Positions 21,340-33,104 of a DNA stretch of 64,000 bases are shown in pieces (the stretch's first letter is position 1; each line of letters starts with the position of its first letter). The DNA comes from Rhytidiadelphus loreus (taxonomy: Eukaryota; Streptophyta; Bryopsida; Hypnales; Hylocomiaceae): the NCBI GenBank assembly GCA_947034895.1, contig OX344762.1, forward strand, positions 33,274,760 through 33,338,759, given 5' to 3'. The notes under the pieces are model-generated. The model was given only the letters and a program-made list of their open reading frames with translations, was not told where the DNA came from and ran no database searches. The position numbers and the translations under genes are program-made.

Positions 21340-21560
21340 TAGCACTACAGTGGCCCTTGCTCTCATTCTCTTGTTTCATTTCTTATTGTTGCTCTTGTTG
21401 TGCTACTGACACATTGTCGAAGCACTTTTTAAAGCCAAGAATTGGCTATTTTATTTGAGTTCTTTTGCACTTTGAAGGTTTGGAGGACCTCTTCAAAGAT
21501 TGACTTGTTTTCTTGCTTGAATTTGGAGGCTTAAAGCCTCCAAACTTGGATTTTTAAAAG
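21340..21560 (+). repeat. LTR-like dispersed repeat fragment (downstream part)
   Basis: It matches the reverse complement of about 30090-29885 along its length (CTCTCATTCTCTTGTTTCAT, then GAATTGGCTATTTTATTTGA, then GAATTTGGA). In that copy this segment follows the TATA-containing block, so together they look like U3-R-U5. The upstream TATA part is absent here. Confidence 0.55.
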
Positions 21561-22910
21561 AGTGGTGGAAGAAGAAATCTCCAAACTCTAATTACCTTAA
21601 GATTTACAACCTGCAAATAATTGTTGTAGTACTTGAAACAATTGTAGTACTGATATACTTAAAGCAGCGGAGCTTTGACTTTGCCAAAAGTATGTTAGAC
21701 TAAGGTTAGCTCAATTATTCGTTGTATAATGGAAATTAGAGGTTAATTATTAATGTTCGGTTAAACACTTTCATAAATACCTCCTTTAGCAATTAAAGTA
21801 CAGCTTTCTTTGAGATTTTGAAGAATTAATTCTAATGTTTGATTAAACATTGTCATGTGTATTTCCTTTAGGATTTAACTTCTTGATATAAACTTAATTT
21901 GATCATTAGAGCTCATTTAAACCTAGGGTTGCTCCCGCACAACAAAGCTTTGACTTTTCAAAGTTAAAATTTGTCATTGAAAACTTAGGGTTGCTCCCGC
22001 ATGGCGAAGCTCTGACCCAAGAATCCTTGAAAAACTATTTAAGGGGCCAAAAGTCCAAATATTTCTTGCCATTTTGTTATGTTCCGTGAGGAAATAGAAG
22101 TTATTGGTTGAGAGTGTTTGGTGCTTGAGAGTTCATTACCATTAAGTTCTTCAAATTGCTTTCATTAGAGCAGTACTTAGAATTTAGATTAGTCATTGTG
22201 TTGAAAGTTATTCCCCTAAATCCCCCAAAATCCATCTTTGAATTTATTTAGAAGTAGAATAGTTGTTAGAATCTTAGTCTTGTCTTCAAAAATCCATAAA
22301 AATTAATTAATTAATCTATTGTTAGAACAAGCGTTGTTTGACATAATTATTTTAGTTTGTTTGTTTTTTAGTTTTGTGTATGTATTCTTTTATTAAAGAA
22401 ATCAGGATTCAGTATAAGGAAGCTCAAGGCCTCGTCCAGCATCAATAAATCATTATAACAAGCACCAGTGGTTGGAGAGCAGATGGGTAGCAAGAACCCA
22501 AGTAGACGGGTATCGCGGGAGCCGAGAAGATGGGTATCACGAAAGTCTGGGCAAGGAGCCAACTGGTCGAGGCAATTGAGCAACAACAGAAATAAAAGGA
22601 GGCTGGAGTGTACAGACCTTGTAAATAGTACAAATCTCAACAAACTCAACTTTAAAAAAAAGATAACACAAAACCAAGGCCAAGCCATTGCTCGCCATGC
22701 TCCATTTTGAGTTTTCAGGTAAGACACAATCTCTCCATAATTGCTGCAAGTTCTCGTACTCTCCATAGCTATCTTAAAAACACAAAACACAAATGAGAGG
22801 CAATTGAAAGAAGAGATGAATAAGAAGGAAGTTGAAGAAGGAATGCAAAATTAAAATACTATTAAGGTATGGAATAATACTATTCATTGGAAGTATTTAG
22901 TTTAGATATT
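21561..22910. other. Non-genic AT-rich DNA with weak similarity to LTR-like repeat flanks
   Basis: Two segments share an AGGGTTGCTCCCGCA block (about 21922-21936 and 21986-22000), a short direct repeat. The part near 22215-22310 shares wording with the reverse complement of 29760-29890, so the dispersed repeat may extend here. An open frame on the minus strand at 22368-22790 has no recognisable domain and is not called. Confidence 0.4.
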
Positions 22911-22913
22911 AAA

Positions 22914-23291
22914 CACCATATTCATTAAAATGAGAGTTTTCCAGCGAAATGAGAGTTTTCCAATGTAATTTAAAGGAAAAACAACCTGAAATTAAAAAAA
23001 ATTAAGTCAATTTGATGAAAGGTTTTATGTCAATTTACCTTGATTCAAGTTGAATTGACATAAAACCTTTCAAAATTGACCTAAAATTTAAAAGGTTTTG
23101 TATCAATTCATCTCGATTCGAGCTAAATTGACATAAAACCTTTCAGAATCAACCTAAAATTAAAAGGTTTTGTGTCTATTCAGCTCGATTTGAGTTGAAA
23201 ACTCTCATTTTAATGAAAATTGGTGATTTAGGTCAAGATCGGAAAGGTTATTTTGAGAGGTTCCAATTCTCCCATTTTAATGAATATGGTG
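22914..23291. mobile_element. MITE-like element with inverted ends and internal tandem units
   Basis: The ends CACCATATTCATTAAAATG (22914) and CATTTTAATGAATATGGTG (to 23291) are inverted repeats. Inside are about three diverged units of some 70 bp carrying AAAGGTTTTRTGTCAATT and the inverse AATTGACATAAAACCTTTC, so the whole can fold back on itself. There is no coding capacity. A target duplication is not clear. Confidence 0.7.
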
Positions 23292-26200
23292 TTATTATTC
23301 TTTTTCACTATTCATTGTTTGGTTGTTGTCATTAATTAGGATTCCATTTGTATTAGTTGGCCAATTGTTGGTTTAGTGTTTTGTTTTATTAGGCCTAATA
23401 AGCCAAATAAAAAGAAACAAAAACCAAACAAATATCTTTGGAATATTAAAAGGAAAAAATAATAAACAATTGACAAGGGAATAATACTACTATTCATTGG
23501 AAATTGAGTAATTTGACAAAATAAAGAATTTGCAATAATTCCAATACAACCAAGGTATTATTTCATTTGGTAAAACTAACAAAAATTGGAGTTTTTAGAA
23601 TAGGTTTTAGAACAAAAATTAAGCAAGAGGTTATTTACAATTGCGTCATTACTGAAGGGTGATGGAGGACTATGAGGAGACCATCTTGTTTTGCGACGAT
23701 GAATCTATCGACATATTCAACCCAAAGGTATTTTAACTTGAACTCAATTACTTGATTTTTTGCTTGCCATTAAAAGTTAAAATAGGAATTAAAATTAACA
23801 TTTAGAATAGGAATTGCTAGTTAGAATGTTAAAGTTGCTAAAATCAATTACATTTAAAATTTACTTAAAATTGTGGAAGTAGTGAATGGATGAATTTTGA
23901 GTTGAGTTGGAAGAAAAAACATTAATTCATCCAAAAGAATCTTGAAAAGAATCTAATTTGAATTTAGTAATCTAGGAAATATTAGAAAATTTGAAAAAAT
24001 TAAAACTTAAATTTCTCAAATAATCCATAAAAACTTGGTGTAAAAGGTTCTCATCTAAACTAAGGGGAATTTTCAATCATTTATAAGTTTTTACCTAGAA
24101 GTCCAATAATTTTGTTTTTTACCTTAATAGAAGGGTAATCTCTTACTCTCCTCACAAAAATAATAAAATCCCTTAAAATTACTAAATTTAGAATAATAAC
24201 TTAGAATTAAGTTTGATAAACGAACAATTAGAAATATTCTAAAAGAACAATTAAAGAATCTTTTGAGACTATAGCCCTTTAAATAATATTTTAAAGATTC
24301 CAAAACCTATTTTTACTTCAGAATTAATTAAATTTTGAAGAAGCAAAATATGGATGAAAAAAATAGGTCAAAATTAGGTTTTCTCTAACAAATTCATTAG
24401 TTGTATTAATTAAAAATTCAACCCTGAAATTTAGATTTGTTTTGAATTTATTTGCTATTTTTAGTAAACAAATGAAGTTTTTAGGATAGAATTAGGGACG
24501 AATTTCATCCTTCGATATCTTTTAGTAGGAATATCAAAATTTAGCTTGCTATACCATTTTGGAAAGGACAAAGTGCATTCTACAAATTAGCTTAGATAGA
24601 TTTTTAGTTTAGATTAGGGTTTACTTGCTTTTATTTATCCATCAAAGGTCTTGAACCTTTTAACATTTAGTGTGTTTTGAAGTATTTAAACTAGGTGACA
24701 ATCATCATAAACAAAGTGTCCATTGCTTGGAAGGCCAAAGAACACTAGGTTTACAAACCACCCCGTAAGAATTACTTATTTATGCCGCTAGAACCCATGT
24801 GCACATTTTAATTCTAGGGGTGGAGTAAAAAACACTCACACAACTCTCATACTGTATGGAATGGTTTAGATAATTTAGCAAAACTTATAAACTTTCATAT
24901 TAACATTCTTCAATGGTCATTTTATAATAACACCATTATCACATCTTCTAAAAAATCTTTAAAGTTTACATGACAAATCCTTCTACTTTTCTATAAACAT
25001 AATACAATAAATCTAAAAAAAAAAGTTTTAACTCCTTCAACTCTTGATTTGAGGAGGATTTATGTTCTCCAAATCTACAATGCTTAGTTTGTTAAATTCA
25101 TTTGTAATCGTTCTCTTAAATGATCACCAAATTAAAATTATAGCCATTGTGAATTTATATTCAATTTTGTGTACATGTCATAAATAGGTTGCTATAAAAA
25201 AAAGTTTCATATTATTATTTCTACTAAATTTTAAAACAGAAAGGACTAGAAAAAAAACTACATGTTCAAAATTGTATCAATGAAATTTAGTTTTTTTTGT
25301 TTTCACATTGCACCATTGAATTCAATTTTCTACACGGTCTTAGGTCTTCATTTGTACATGTATGGTAATAGGTTTTCCATTTTATGAACTTGAAATCTTT
25401 TCAAATATTAATTTTTAATCCACACTCTACACTCTACACTCTACACTCATATGGCAGCATTCCCCATTTACAAGGTTCAGATCCAAGACACATTTGCACT
25501 AGAATAAAATGTACTTTGTGCATGCATGTACTAGTTTTAGGGTCTTTACTATCCTCTTAAGGTCACATTATTCTATAAGATTAGGGTCTAACCTTACAAA
25601 TTTCATCAATTTTTTTTTGCATTTACAACAAACTGCTATAAAAAAAGTTTGACACCTTAAGAAGTCACCTTTGCAATAGAAAATAGAAGTGCAACAATAG
25701 GTTTTGAAGATCCAAAGTTCTTGAAAATTGTACTTCATTCACTCCATCACTCTAGTGAAGAATGTTGGATGCCATTTCCTTATAGGAAATTGGTCTTTTG
25801 TGAATATCCATGCTTACAACTAAGCCTCTACCAACACTTATTGAAATCATAGAAATATGGTCTTTAATCTGACCAAAGAATACAAAAATGAATCTATTGT
25901 TGGTGTATCACACTAATGAGAAGAAACCCACTATTTATCCTCTAGGGTGCGTGCTACTAAGGTTTAGAAATGGACATTGGATGATGGCAAGAAGACCTTT
26001 GCCAAAATAGATCTATTTCCACTCAAAAGTTCCTTGTGTTTAAGGATTTGCCTCCAATTTTACAATCAAGTTGCAAGATTAGACATTGACATCGGAAAAA
26101 AAAACTTTGTCTTTGCCTCATGTGTGGATTTCATTCTTAGTGTGCTCTTTGGTGTACTTCAAATTTTTCAAACACTAGCTATATAAAAAGTTCAAACTTA

Positions 26201-28560
26201 TGTAGTCACATAATGTACTTCAATTATACCTATTGTGTATGTACAATGGCTAGTTCCTTCTTCAAGATGAAGTGAAGTAACTGTGAAAGAATACTAAACA
26301 AGGCTAGTACAAAAGTGGAGACTTGTGTGTATGAGTGTGGGTGATTCTAACTTCACCTTTGAGCTAGAACGTTAATACACAGGTTCTATTGGCTAAATGA
26401 GAAAGTAACTTGTAGGATGAACAATAAGCACCTTCCAAGCAATGGACACTTAAATTATGCTAATATGTTAACTAAAAGTCACTTTGACTTACAATCCCTA
26501 ATTAAGATGTTAGTTTTAAAAGTTTAAAAGAGTGTTTAGAGAAAATTATTAATCAACTAAACCTATAGAATACACCTTGACTTTTCCAAAATGGTAAAGC
26601 AATTTGAATTTTGACTTTTTATGCAAAAGTTATTCAAAGATGAACTTTGACTCCTGAACTAACCTAAAAACTTCATCCATGGATTAAAAGTAGTAATTCT
26701 TATTGGAATGATTCCAAAATTTAGGATTATGGTTATGATGATGTGGCTTAACTAATTCTAAGATAAAACTAATTGTTTGACTTTACTTAAAGAATTTCAT
26801 CCAAATTTAGAAGCAAAATCCATGCATCATTTTTTTGTTTAATATTAGATATTTTGAAAATAAAATTAGATTTTGGAATCTTCAAAAGATTCTACATGTG
26901 ATTCCGAATTTAAATAATCCTTCTGGAATTCTTAAAAATTCTCTAATCTAATATGTTTTCACTTTCTATTCTAAGTTATTAATGTTTAATGTTTTCAAGG
27001 TTTATGTGAAAAAATAATAAATCACCTTCCCAACAATGTAAATTATTTGGATGAAAAGTTATTAATGGTTGAATTTATTGAATGGAATTATAACGGTTAA
27101 GTTCATCCATTAATTAGACTTTCAATCTATTACACTTACATAATTAGATTATTTTTTTGATTCCTTTGAATGAATCTTCCAAATTCATCCAAACTAATGT
27201 TCAAAGTTCACCCACTTATTTTTCTTAAGTTTTTGATTATTTTCTAAATGTGAATTATTGTTAGAAATTCCAAATAATAAACTATAATTTTCTAAATCTT
27301 TAATCTCAAGTTTAAGACTCTAACTTAAATAGTGAATTTTAGTTCAAATGTTCCAACAATTAAAAGAAATCAAAAGCAAAGCAAATTTAACTCACCTCCC
27401 TGATGAAATTCTTGATCATCTTGTCGTTGAGGATCACCAAATGGATGGTCTCGTATGGTCTGTCAATCTCCATGGTTCTAATCCATTTAACTTCCATCGT
27501 TAGTTCATAGTTGTTGTTGTAATTTTCTCTTTTTTCCTAATTTGTGAGAATTTCTTAATGTCTTGGGATAATTCCTAATTTCTTAAGAATCATTTGAATG
27601 CCAAAACAATAATAATCTACTAAATCTAATCAAATCCAAAAAAATCGTTAATATTCAAATAATTTTTAATCTTCTAATTAGTTTTGGATTATTAGTTGGC
27701 GGCTTTGTCTTTTCCTATTGTCTTTTTAGGCCTAATAAAACAAATGCTCGCTACAAACCAAATTTTCTAAATTCCCTCTGGAATCTAATTAATAACTAAA
27801 CAACTAAGAATAGAATAATCAAAGCATTTGGTTCAATAGTGAGATTCTCTATCAATTAGTTTTTTTAATATTAATTCTTATATGTGTGCAAATTCTATTC
27901 TATTCTAAATTCCTTTTGTTCTTTTTCTTCTCTAATCCTCTCTCATTTATTTTGTGAGATCTTAGTGAGTTGGGAGATGGAGCTATGGAGAGAATGTTGG
28001 AATTGAGAGTTGTGGAAAAGTGAGAGAATGTCAATCTTTCATTAAGAAACCCAAATTGTTGGTGTGGTGAGCAACGGCCAACCTTTACATCTTTTAAGAA
28101 AAATCTGAATTTTGAATTTTCATGAGATGGAATCAAGTTTTAGTTAAGGACGATATACCAAATTTTTGGTGGAAGTGTGTGGAGTCAACTCGGCCTAGCT
28201 TAGAACTCAAGTTGCCTCCTTCGGAGCCTAAGCCTTGGAGTGTAACGATACTATTTTGTGAGCATGAGCCTATGAGTGGTGAGCAGGGATTATGTGAGCA
28301 TTGAACTCAAAAATTTGTAGAAGCACTAGAAAACTTAATAATATTCCTAAAAATAGATTATATCTAGAAGTTTTAGTCAAATTTTACTATTTTTAGTAAA
28401 TTTTTGCACCCATTAATATGGACCTATTACCGCGGACCTATTACCGTGGTTATGTAGAATTTAGATGAAAATTATAATTTTCAATGTTGTTTAAAATATA
28501 TATATTATGAAAATGATGAACTTAATTGATATGAAAGATGGATGGAGATGAAAATAAATT
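23292..28560. other. AT-rich non-genic DNA
   Basis: No recognisable gene or RNA. A short (CACTCTA)n run lies at about 25421-25448, and a GGACCTATTACCG direct repeat near 28420-28447. Short open frames (25977-26186, 27900-28136, 28122-28304) are within chance expectation and show no domain. Confidence 0.5.
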
Positions 28561-28564
28561 TGTA

Positions 28565-29120
28565 TAGAATATTGATTGGTCACTATTCTATAGCAATGTA
28601 AGTCTTTATGGGGCTGATGGGAGGGTACCAATAATATTCTCTTGATGCACCTTCGTAGGACTTGTTTAGATTTTAGAAATAAAAATTGTTAATAAAAATT
28701 ATTTTTAGATCTAATGATCATTGTCATAGTAAATTTTATTTTGGTTGATCATTGTCTTATAGCATCATAGATCTTCTCATGGTCAATGGGAAGGCACGAA
28801 CACTTTTTTCTAGATTTGCAAGTCAGTGGAATTGTTAGATTTTAGAAAAGAAAGTTTGTTAGTAAGAATTCAGTATATGTGGAAAGAGCTTAGCCGCACC
28901 AAATTTCATTTTTGTTGATTACTATCTTGTAGTAGCATGGGTCCTCTTGAAGCCAATGGAGTTAACCTATACTTAATACTTCTATCTCGATCATCTAGTA
29001 ATTAGACTTATTAAGATTTTGGAAGACAATATTTGGTTGATAGGGATTATTTTTGTAAAGAGTGAGCTTAGTTACACTAAATTGTTGATTAGTTGACCAT
29101 TGTTCTCTTGGAGGACCTTC
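28565..29120 (+). repeat. Diverged tandem repeat, about four units of 170-180 bp
   Basis: Related blocks begin near 28567 (TTGGTCACTATTCTATAGCA), 28744 (TTGATCATTGTCTTATAGCA), 28914 (TTGATTACTATCTTGTAGTA) and 29093 (TTGACCATTGTTCTCTTGGA). Each of the first three is followed by an AGATTTTAGAAA-like segment. Unit length is close to nucleosomal satellite size, but copies are few and diverged. Confidence 0.6.
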
Positions 29121-29354
29121 TAGAGATCCAACTCTTGGAGTCGAGAGATACCCAAAAATAATAAAATTTGACCAAAAATTTTAAACAGAATCTCTAAAAA
29201 ATTATATGCTCACAGGCTCACGCTTACACGCTTATAAAATAGCAACCCTGCCCTAGAGTGCAAGCTGCCTCCTTCAGAGCTAAGGGCCCTAGAGTGCAAA
29301 TTGTCCCCTTTCAGCTTGGATCATGGAGTGCAAACTACTTCCGTGCTGCTACGT

Positions 29355-29745
29355 GTCATTTTGTCATTAGTCTGTGGCGCTCCCTCGTCATTAGTTCGTG
29401 GCTCCTTGCATTGTTCGTTTGTGGCTCCTCCGTAGTGAGACAGTGGCTCCCTTGTCGTCAATTTGTGGCTCCTCCGTTGTCAGTCCGTGGTCCTTGTCGT
29501 CAGTCCGTGGCTCCCTTCGTCGTTAGTCTGTGGCTCCTTCGTAGTGAGATTGTGGCTCCCTTGTTGTTAGTCCGTAGCTCCTCCATTGTCAATCCGTAGC
29601 CCTCGTCATCGTCCGTAGCTCCCTCCGTCGTTAGTTTGAAGCTCCTTTGTAGTGAGACTGTGGCTTCCTCGTCGTCAGTCCATGGCTCACTCTGTCGTCA
29701 GTCATGGCCTTCGTTGTCAGTCATTACTCCTTCATAGTGAGACCG
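29355..29745 (+). repeat. Minisatellite-like GTGGCTCC / GTCGTCAGTCC region
   Basis: Imperfect units combining GTCRTYAGTCYGTGGCTCC and GTAGTGAGAC recur about every 20-30 bp. A frame stays open through part of it (29258-29599), but its Ser/Val/Leu-rich product mirrors the repeat and is not called a gene. Confidence 0.65.
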
Positions 29746-29884
29746 GAATTTTGGTTGGAAAGAAAAATAAAATAAAAATAAAGTAAAATTGACTAAAACA
29801 ATGAACTATCAATGACTAATTTTTATGGATTTGGGGGGAATTCCTCGTAATCAACTAAAAAAGGAAAGAGACTACTTCTAATAT

Positions 29885-31262
29885 TTTTTTGGATTTTTTG
29901 GGCATAAAGCTTCCAAATTCAAGCAAGAAAAACAAGTAAACTTTGAAGGGACCCTCTAAACCTTCAAAGTGCAAAAGAACTCAAATAAAATAGCCAATTC
30001 TTGACTTAAAAAAGTGCTTTGACAAGTGTCAATAACACAACAAGACTTACAAGAGCAACAATAAGAAATGAAATAAGAGAATGAAAATGAGAGCGAGGGT
30101 ACCGACAACCTCGAGGAAGGGCCTTTTATACTCGTTCCCGGCCCCTCCACAATAGGTTGTCGGTGAACAAACTCTTACTTCCTACCTAGATATTTTTCTA
30201 AACTACTCTAATGTAATTGCAAAAACAATCTTTGTTTAACCTTTAAAAGACCAGGGCCGTTCTTCTGTCAAAAACTACTCAAAACTGCCATTTTTGCTAC
30301 ATTCATTCCAAAAAACCAAAAAAAATACTTCCTTTATAATCTAACCGTAGGATCTTGTACTTTACTAGTCTAGTATCATGTGGTAAAATTTTCATGAAGT
30401 TTGACCGTACAGATTGGAAGATATTAGCATTCAAAGTTGAAAAAAGAAAGTTTTTTGAACACTAGCCTGCAATTTCAGATGACTTTGAATGCCATTTGGG
30501 GAAAAAATTTACACCATGGACCTTGAATTTAAATTTTTTGTGTTGAAGAATTGAGTTGAAAGTCTAGAAAAGAAAAAAAAAAAAAAAAAAACGATTAATT
30601 TTCATTCTTTAAAAAATTGTTCAGTAGAAGTAGGTCGAAGATTGAAAGAAAAACTAAATTGTTAATAGCTCTAAAATGGGATTGAAACACAATAATCTCA
30701 ACGGTGAGATTGTTCTAAATAGAAAACTTAACCTTGCCAAAAAAAATTTGTTGAAAAATTGTGAAAATTGCATTCAGAATTGAATCCTATAAGTTATTTT
30801 TTCAAGAAGATGCTCAAATTGCCCGAAAAACAAGATTATTCATAACTTTTACATTACTAATCCAAATGGAATGAATCAAAGCTTCACATGTAGAAAAAAA
30901 TATGATCTATAATAAAAAAAAATTAAAAAAAAAATTTCAAATTTTTGTAGATTTATTTTTCTGCCCGGTGACGTGAAAATTATGTATAAGATGCCATAAC
31001 TTTTGCTCCCGGGCACCAATTGAAATAAAATTTATATTCCCATGAATCTTGTAAGTTTTCCTATCTTATGAGAAAGTTTCAAAAAAATTCATTGAAAATT
31101 GAGATCATAGGAACTTGCCCAAAATCCATTTTGTCCCCCCAGGGGACAATGGTCCTTTAGGGGTTAATGGTGAAAATCTCTAGAATCCCCTCCATTTAGC
31201 TAATAGATCTTGGAAAAAATCAAATCCAAGATCTTATTCCAAAGATATTTGAAATTAACCTA
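29885..31262 (-). repeat. LTR-like dispersed repeat interrupted by a TTAA element
   Basis: Read on the minus strand, 31262-31164 plus 30239-30100 match window positions 1-213, including TATAAAAG at 30130-30123. The continuation 30090-29885 matches 21340-21560. The 924-bp stretch 30240-31163 is absent from the copy at the left edge. Terminal TG/CA and a second LTR were not found, so retrotransposon identity is tentative. Confidence 0.6.
30240..31163. mobile_element. Non-autonomous piggyBac-like element, TTAA target duplication
   Basis: It is flanked by TTAA at 30236-30239 and 31164-31167. The inner ends are CCTTTAAAAGACCA on the left and, reverse-complemented, CCCCTAAAGGACCA on the right. The matching locus at 1-213 has a single TTAA (78-81) in the same context (CTTTGTTTAA / TTAATGGTG on this strand), giving an empty-site comparison. 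There is no transposase frame. piggyBac is the superfamily known for exact TTAA duplication and CCY ends; assignment rests on that. Confidence 0.75.
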
Positions 31263-31267
31263 ATTAA

Positions 31268-32414
31268 CCTAGATATTTTGCAAATTAATCTTAAGTTAAT
31301 TCCAAATTGTCTTTCTTTAGTTCAAAGTTGGCTTCTTATGCAAGCAAAGAAATCTTGAGCAAATCCAATCTTTGATTATTTGTAAAATCACCATAAATTA
31401 ATCACAATTTAGTATAAAAAAGTCAAACTAAGGGCTAACCCTTTCTATCTTTTAGGGAACAACTCAAATCAAAATCAATTGCACCACTGCGTTCAAAAGA
31501 CCCCAATTAGCCTAAGGGACCCCTTACCTTTGCTTCCTTGGCCGTTTTTAAGCACAATTTTGAGTCACAATAATTCCAAATAAAGTTAAAACTCTAACTT
31601 TGGGATTTTACGTTTTTTGATAAAACTGTCTGGCCATAGTAGTTTAAAATGTTCATAGGAGTAAGAATTGATCCTTGATTCTCTCCATTTAAACATTGTT
31701 AGCTCCTAGTACGCCGGTCAACCCGCCGCCAAGTTATAAATTTTTGTAAAATTTGATGTCGGTCTTAATTCTAGTACTTAGAAATGTCGGAATGTCTTCA
31801 AACTTGACAGGGCTCTTTATTAGCACACAAAACACTACCTTAACTTTTAGTAAGATTTTACCGCAACATTTGTAATTTCTAGGAATTTACTAATGCATTT
31901 TTAAGCGGTTGACTTCCCATGGAGTCAATGTGGAATTTTCCAATTTTATGAAATTTTTGTGAGAATATCTAGGACATTTCTTGAATTCAAGTGCAAGTTC
32001 CACTCTCACATTGCATTTGTTTAAATACAGTAAATTTGAATAATTTCCACCAAAGGGAGAAATCATTCTTGATATCGGGAGGAATCTTGGATGACCAGAT
32101 CTCAATTTGACCTTTTGGCATGCTTTGACCTAAAAAAGCATCTTTCTATATGTTCTAATCACCTCTTCTTCCATTTTGACCTAGATATGGCTTGTATTCT
32201 CAAAGTTTCCTACAATATTTAGAATAACAAACTCAACTCTTTCTTGAATTGGATTTTGACCTACTAAGACTTACTTGTAATGCTAAACTAGACTCTATTA
32301 CTTAGCTAGGTTGTTACATGCGTACTTATAGATGTTGTTTTGCATGAACAAGACATTAGGATTGACTAACTCTCATATCCTCTCTTTTCTCGAAATTACT
32401 AACTATTCGTTTAA
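31268..32414. other. AT-rich non-genic DNA
   Basis: I see no gene, RNA or bounded element. The short frame at 31890-32105 (minus) has no domain. Confidence 0.5.
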
Positions 32415-32832
32415 ACTTACCAATAACACTTAGAATTAGTGAAAACATAAAGTTTTATGTATTCTATGTTTCTAAGACCATTTCTTACCACTTTGGTAGG
32501 GACTTCTACCAAAACTCTCAATGATTTATTTTTTATGTGTTTTTGCAATAAAATGATCTAAAAACTAACTAAAAATTGCAAAAAATAGATCCAAAGTTCT
32601 AAGTACTAACTTGAGGGCTCATACTTACCAATAAGACCTAGAATCAGTGAAAATATAACATTTTATGTATCCTATGTTTCTAAGACCATTCCTTACTATT
32701 TTGGTAGGGATTTCTAGTAAAATTCTCAATAACTCTATTTTTATGTGTTTTTGTATAAAATTAACCTAAAAACTAGAAAAAAAATCCCAAAAAATAGATC
32801 TAGAGTTAAAGTGCTAACTTGAGGGCTCACAA
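32415..32832 (+). repeat. Two-copy tandem duplication, unit about 208 bp
   Basis: The unit at 32415-32622 is repeated at 32623-32832 with moderate divergence: ACTTACCAATAA, then TATGTTTCTAAGACCATT, then AACTTGAGGGCTCA in both. No coding potential. Confidence 0.8.
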
Positions 32833-32890
32833 TGAGCTTAAGCCATAAAGACCTAAGATAGTACCACAAAAATTCAGTGTTATTCTCTCA

Positions 32891-32895
<5 letters not shown>

Positions 32896-32922
<27 letters not shown>
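32896..32922 (+). repeat. (AG)n microsatellite
   Basis: A simple dinucleotide run directly left of the MITE at 32940. Confidence 0.9.
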
Positions 32923-32924
<2 letters not shown>

Positions 32925-32939
32925 AAGAGTAGTGCTTAT

Positions 32940-33100
32940 ATAGTCAATTTCGTTAAAATGGCGGTATTCCATTGTAATGGCACCACATTCCATTAAAATG
33001 GCACTGAATTTGTCAGAAAATAACACTACATTCCAGTAAAATGGCAAAATGTGTATCAAAAATGGCAAAAAAATGACGCCATTTTAACGAAATTGACTAT
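32940..33100. mobile_element. 161-bp MITE with 24-bp perfect inverted ends
   Basis: Left end 32940-32963 (begins ATAGTCAATTTCG, ends AATGGCG) is the exact reverse complement of 33077-33100. TTAT occurs immediately outside both ends (32936-32939 and 33101-33104), consistent with a 4-bp target duplication. The inside carries repeated CATTCCA..AAAATGGCA words. Perfect ends imply recent movement; the superfamily is not assigned. Confidence 0.85.
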
Positions 33101-33104
33101 TTAT

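Noticed and set aside
22368..22790. 140-codon minus-strand frame as a gene
   Set aside because: No recognisable domain; Leu/Phe/Cys-rich composition is typical of chance frames in this DNA.
29258..29599. 113-codon frame in the GTGGCTCC minisatellite
   Set aside because: Its composition follows the repeat unit, and no domain or supporting exon is visible.
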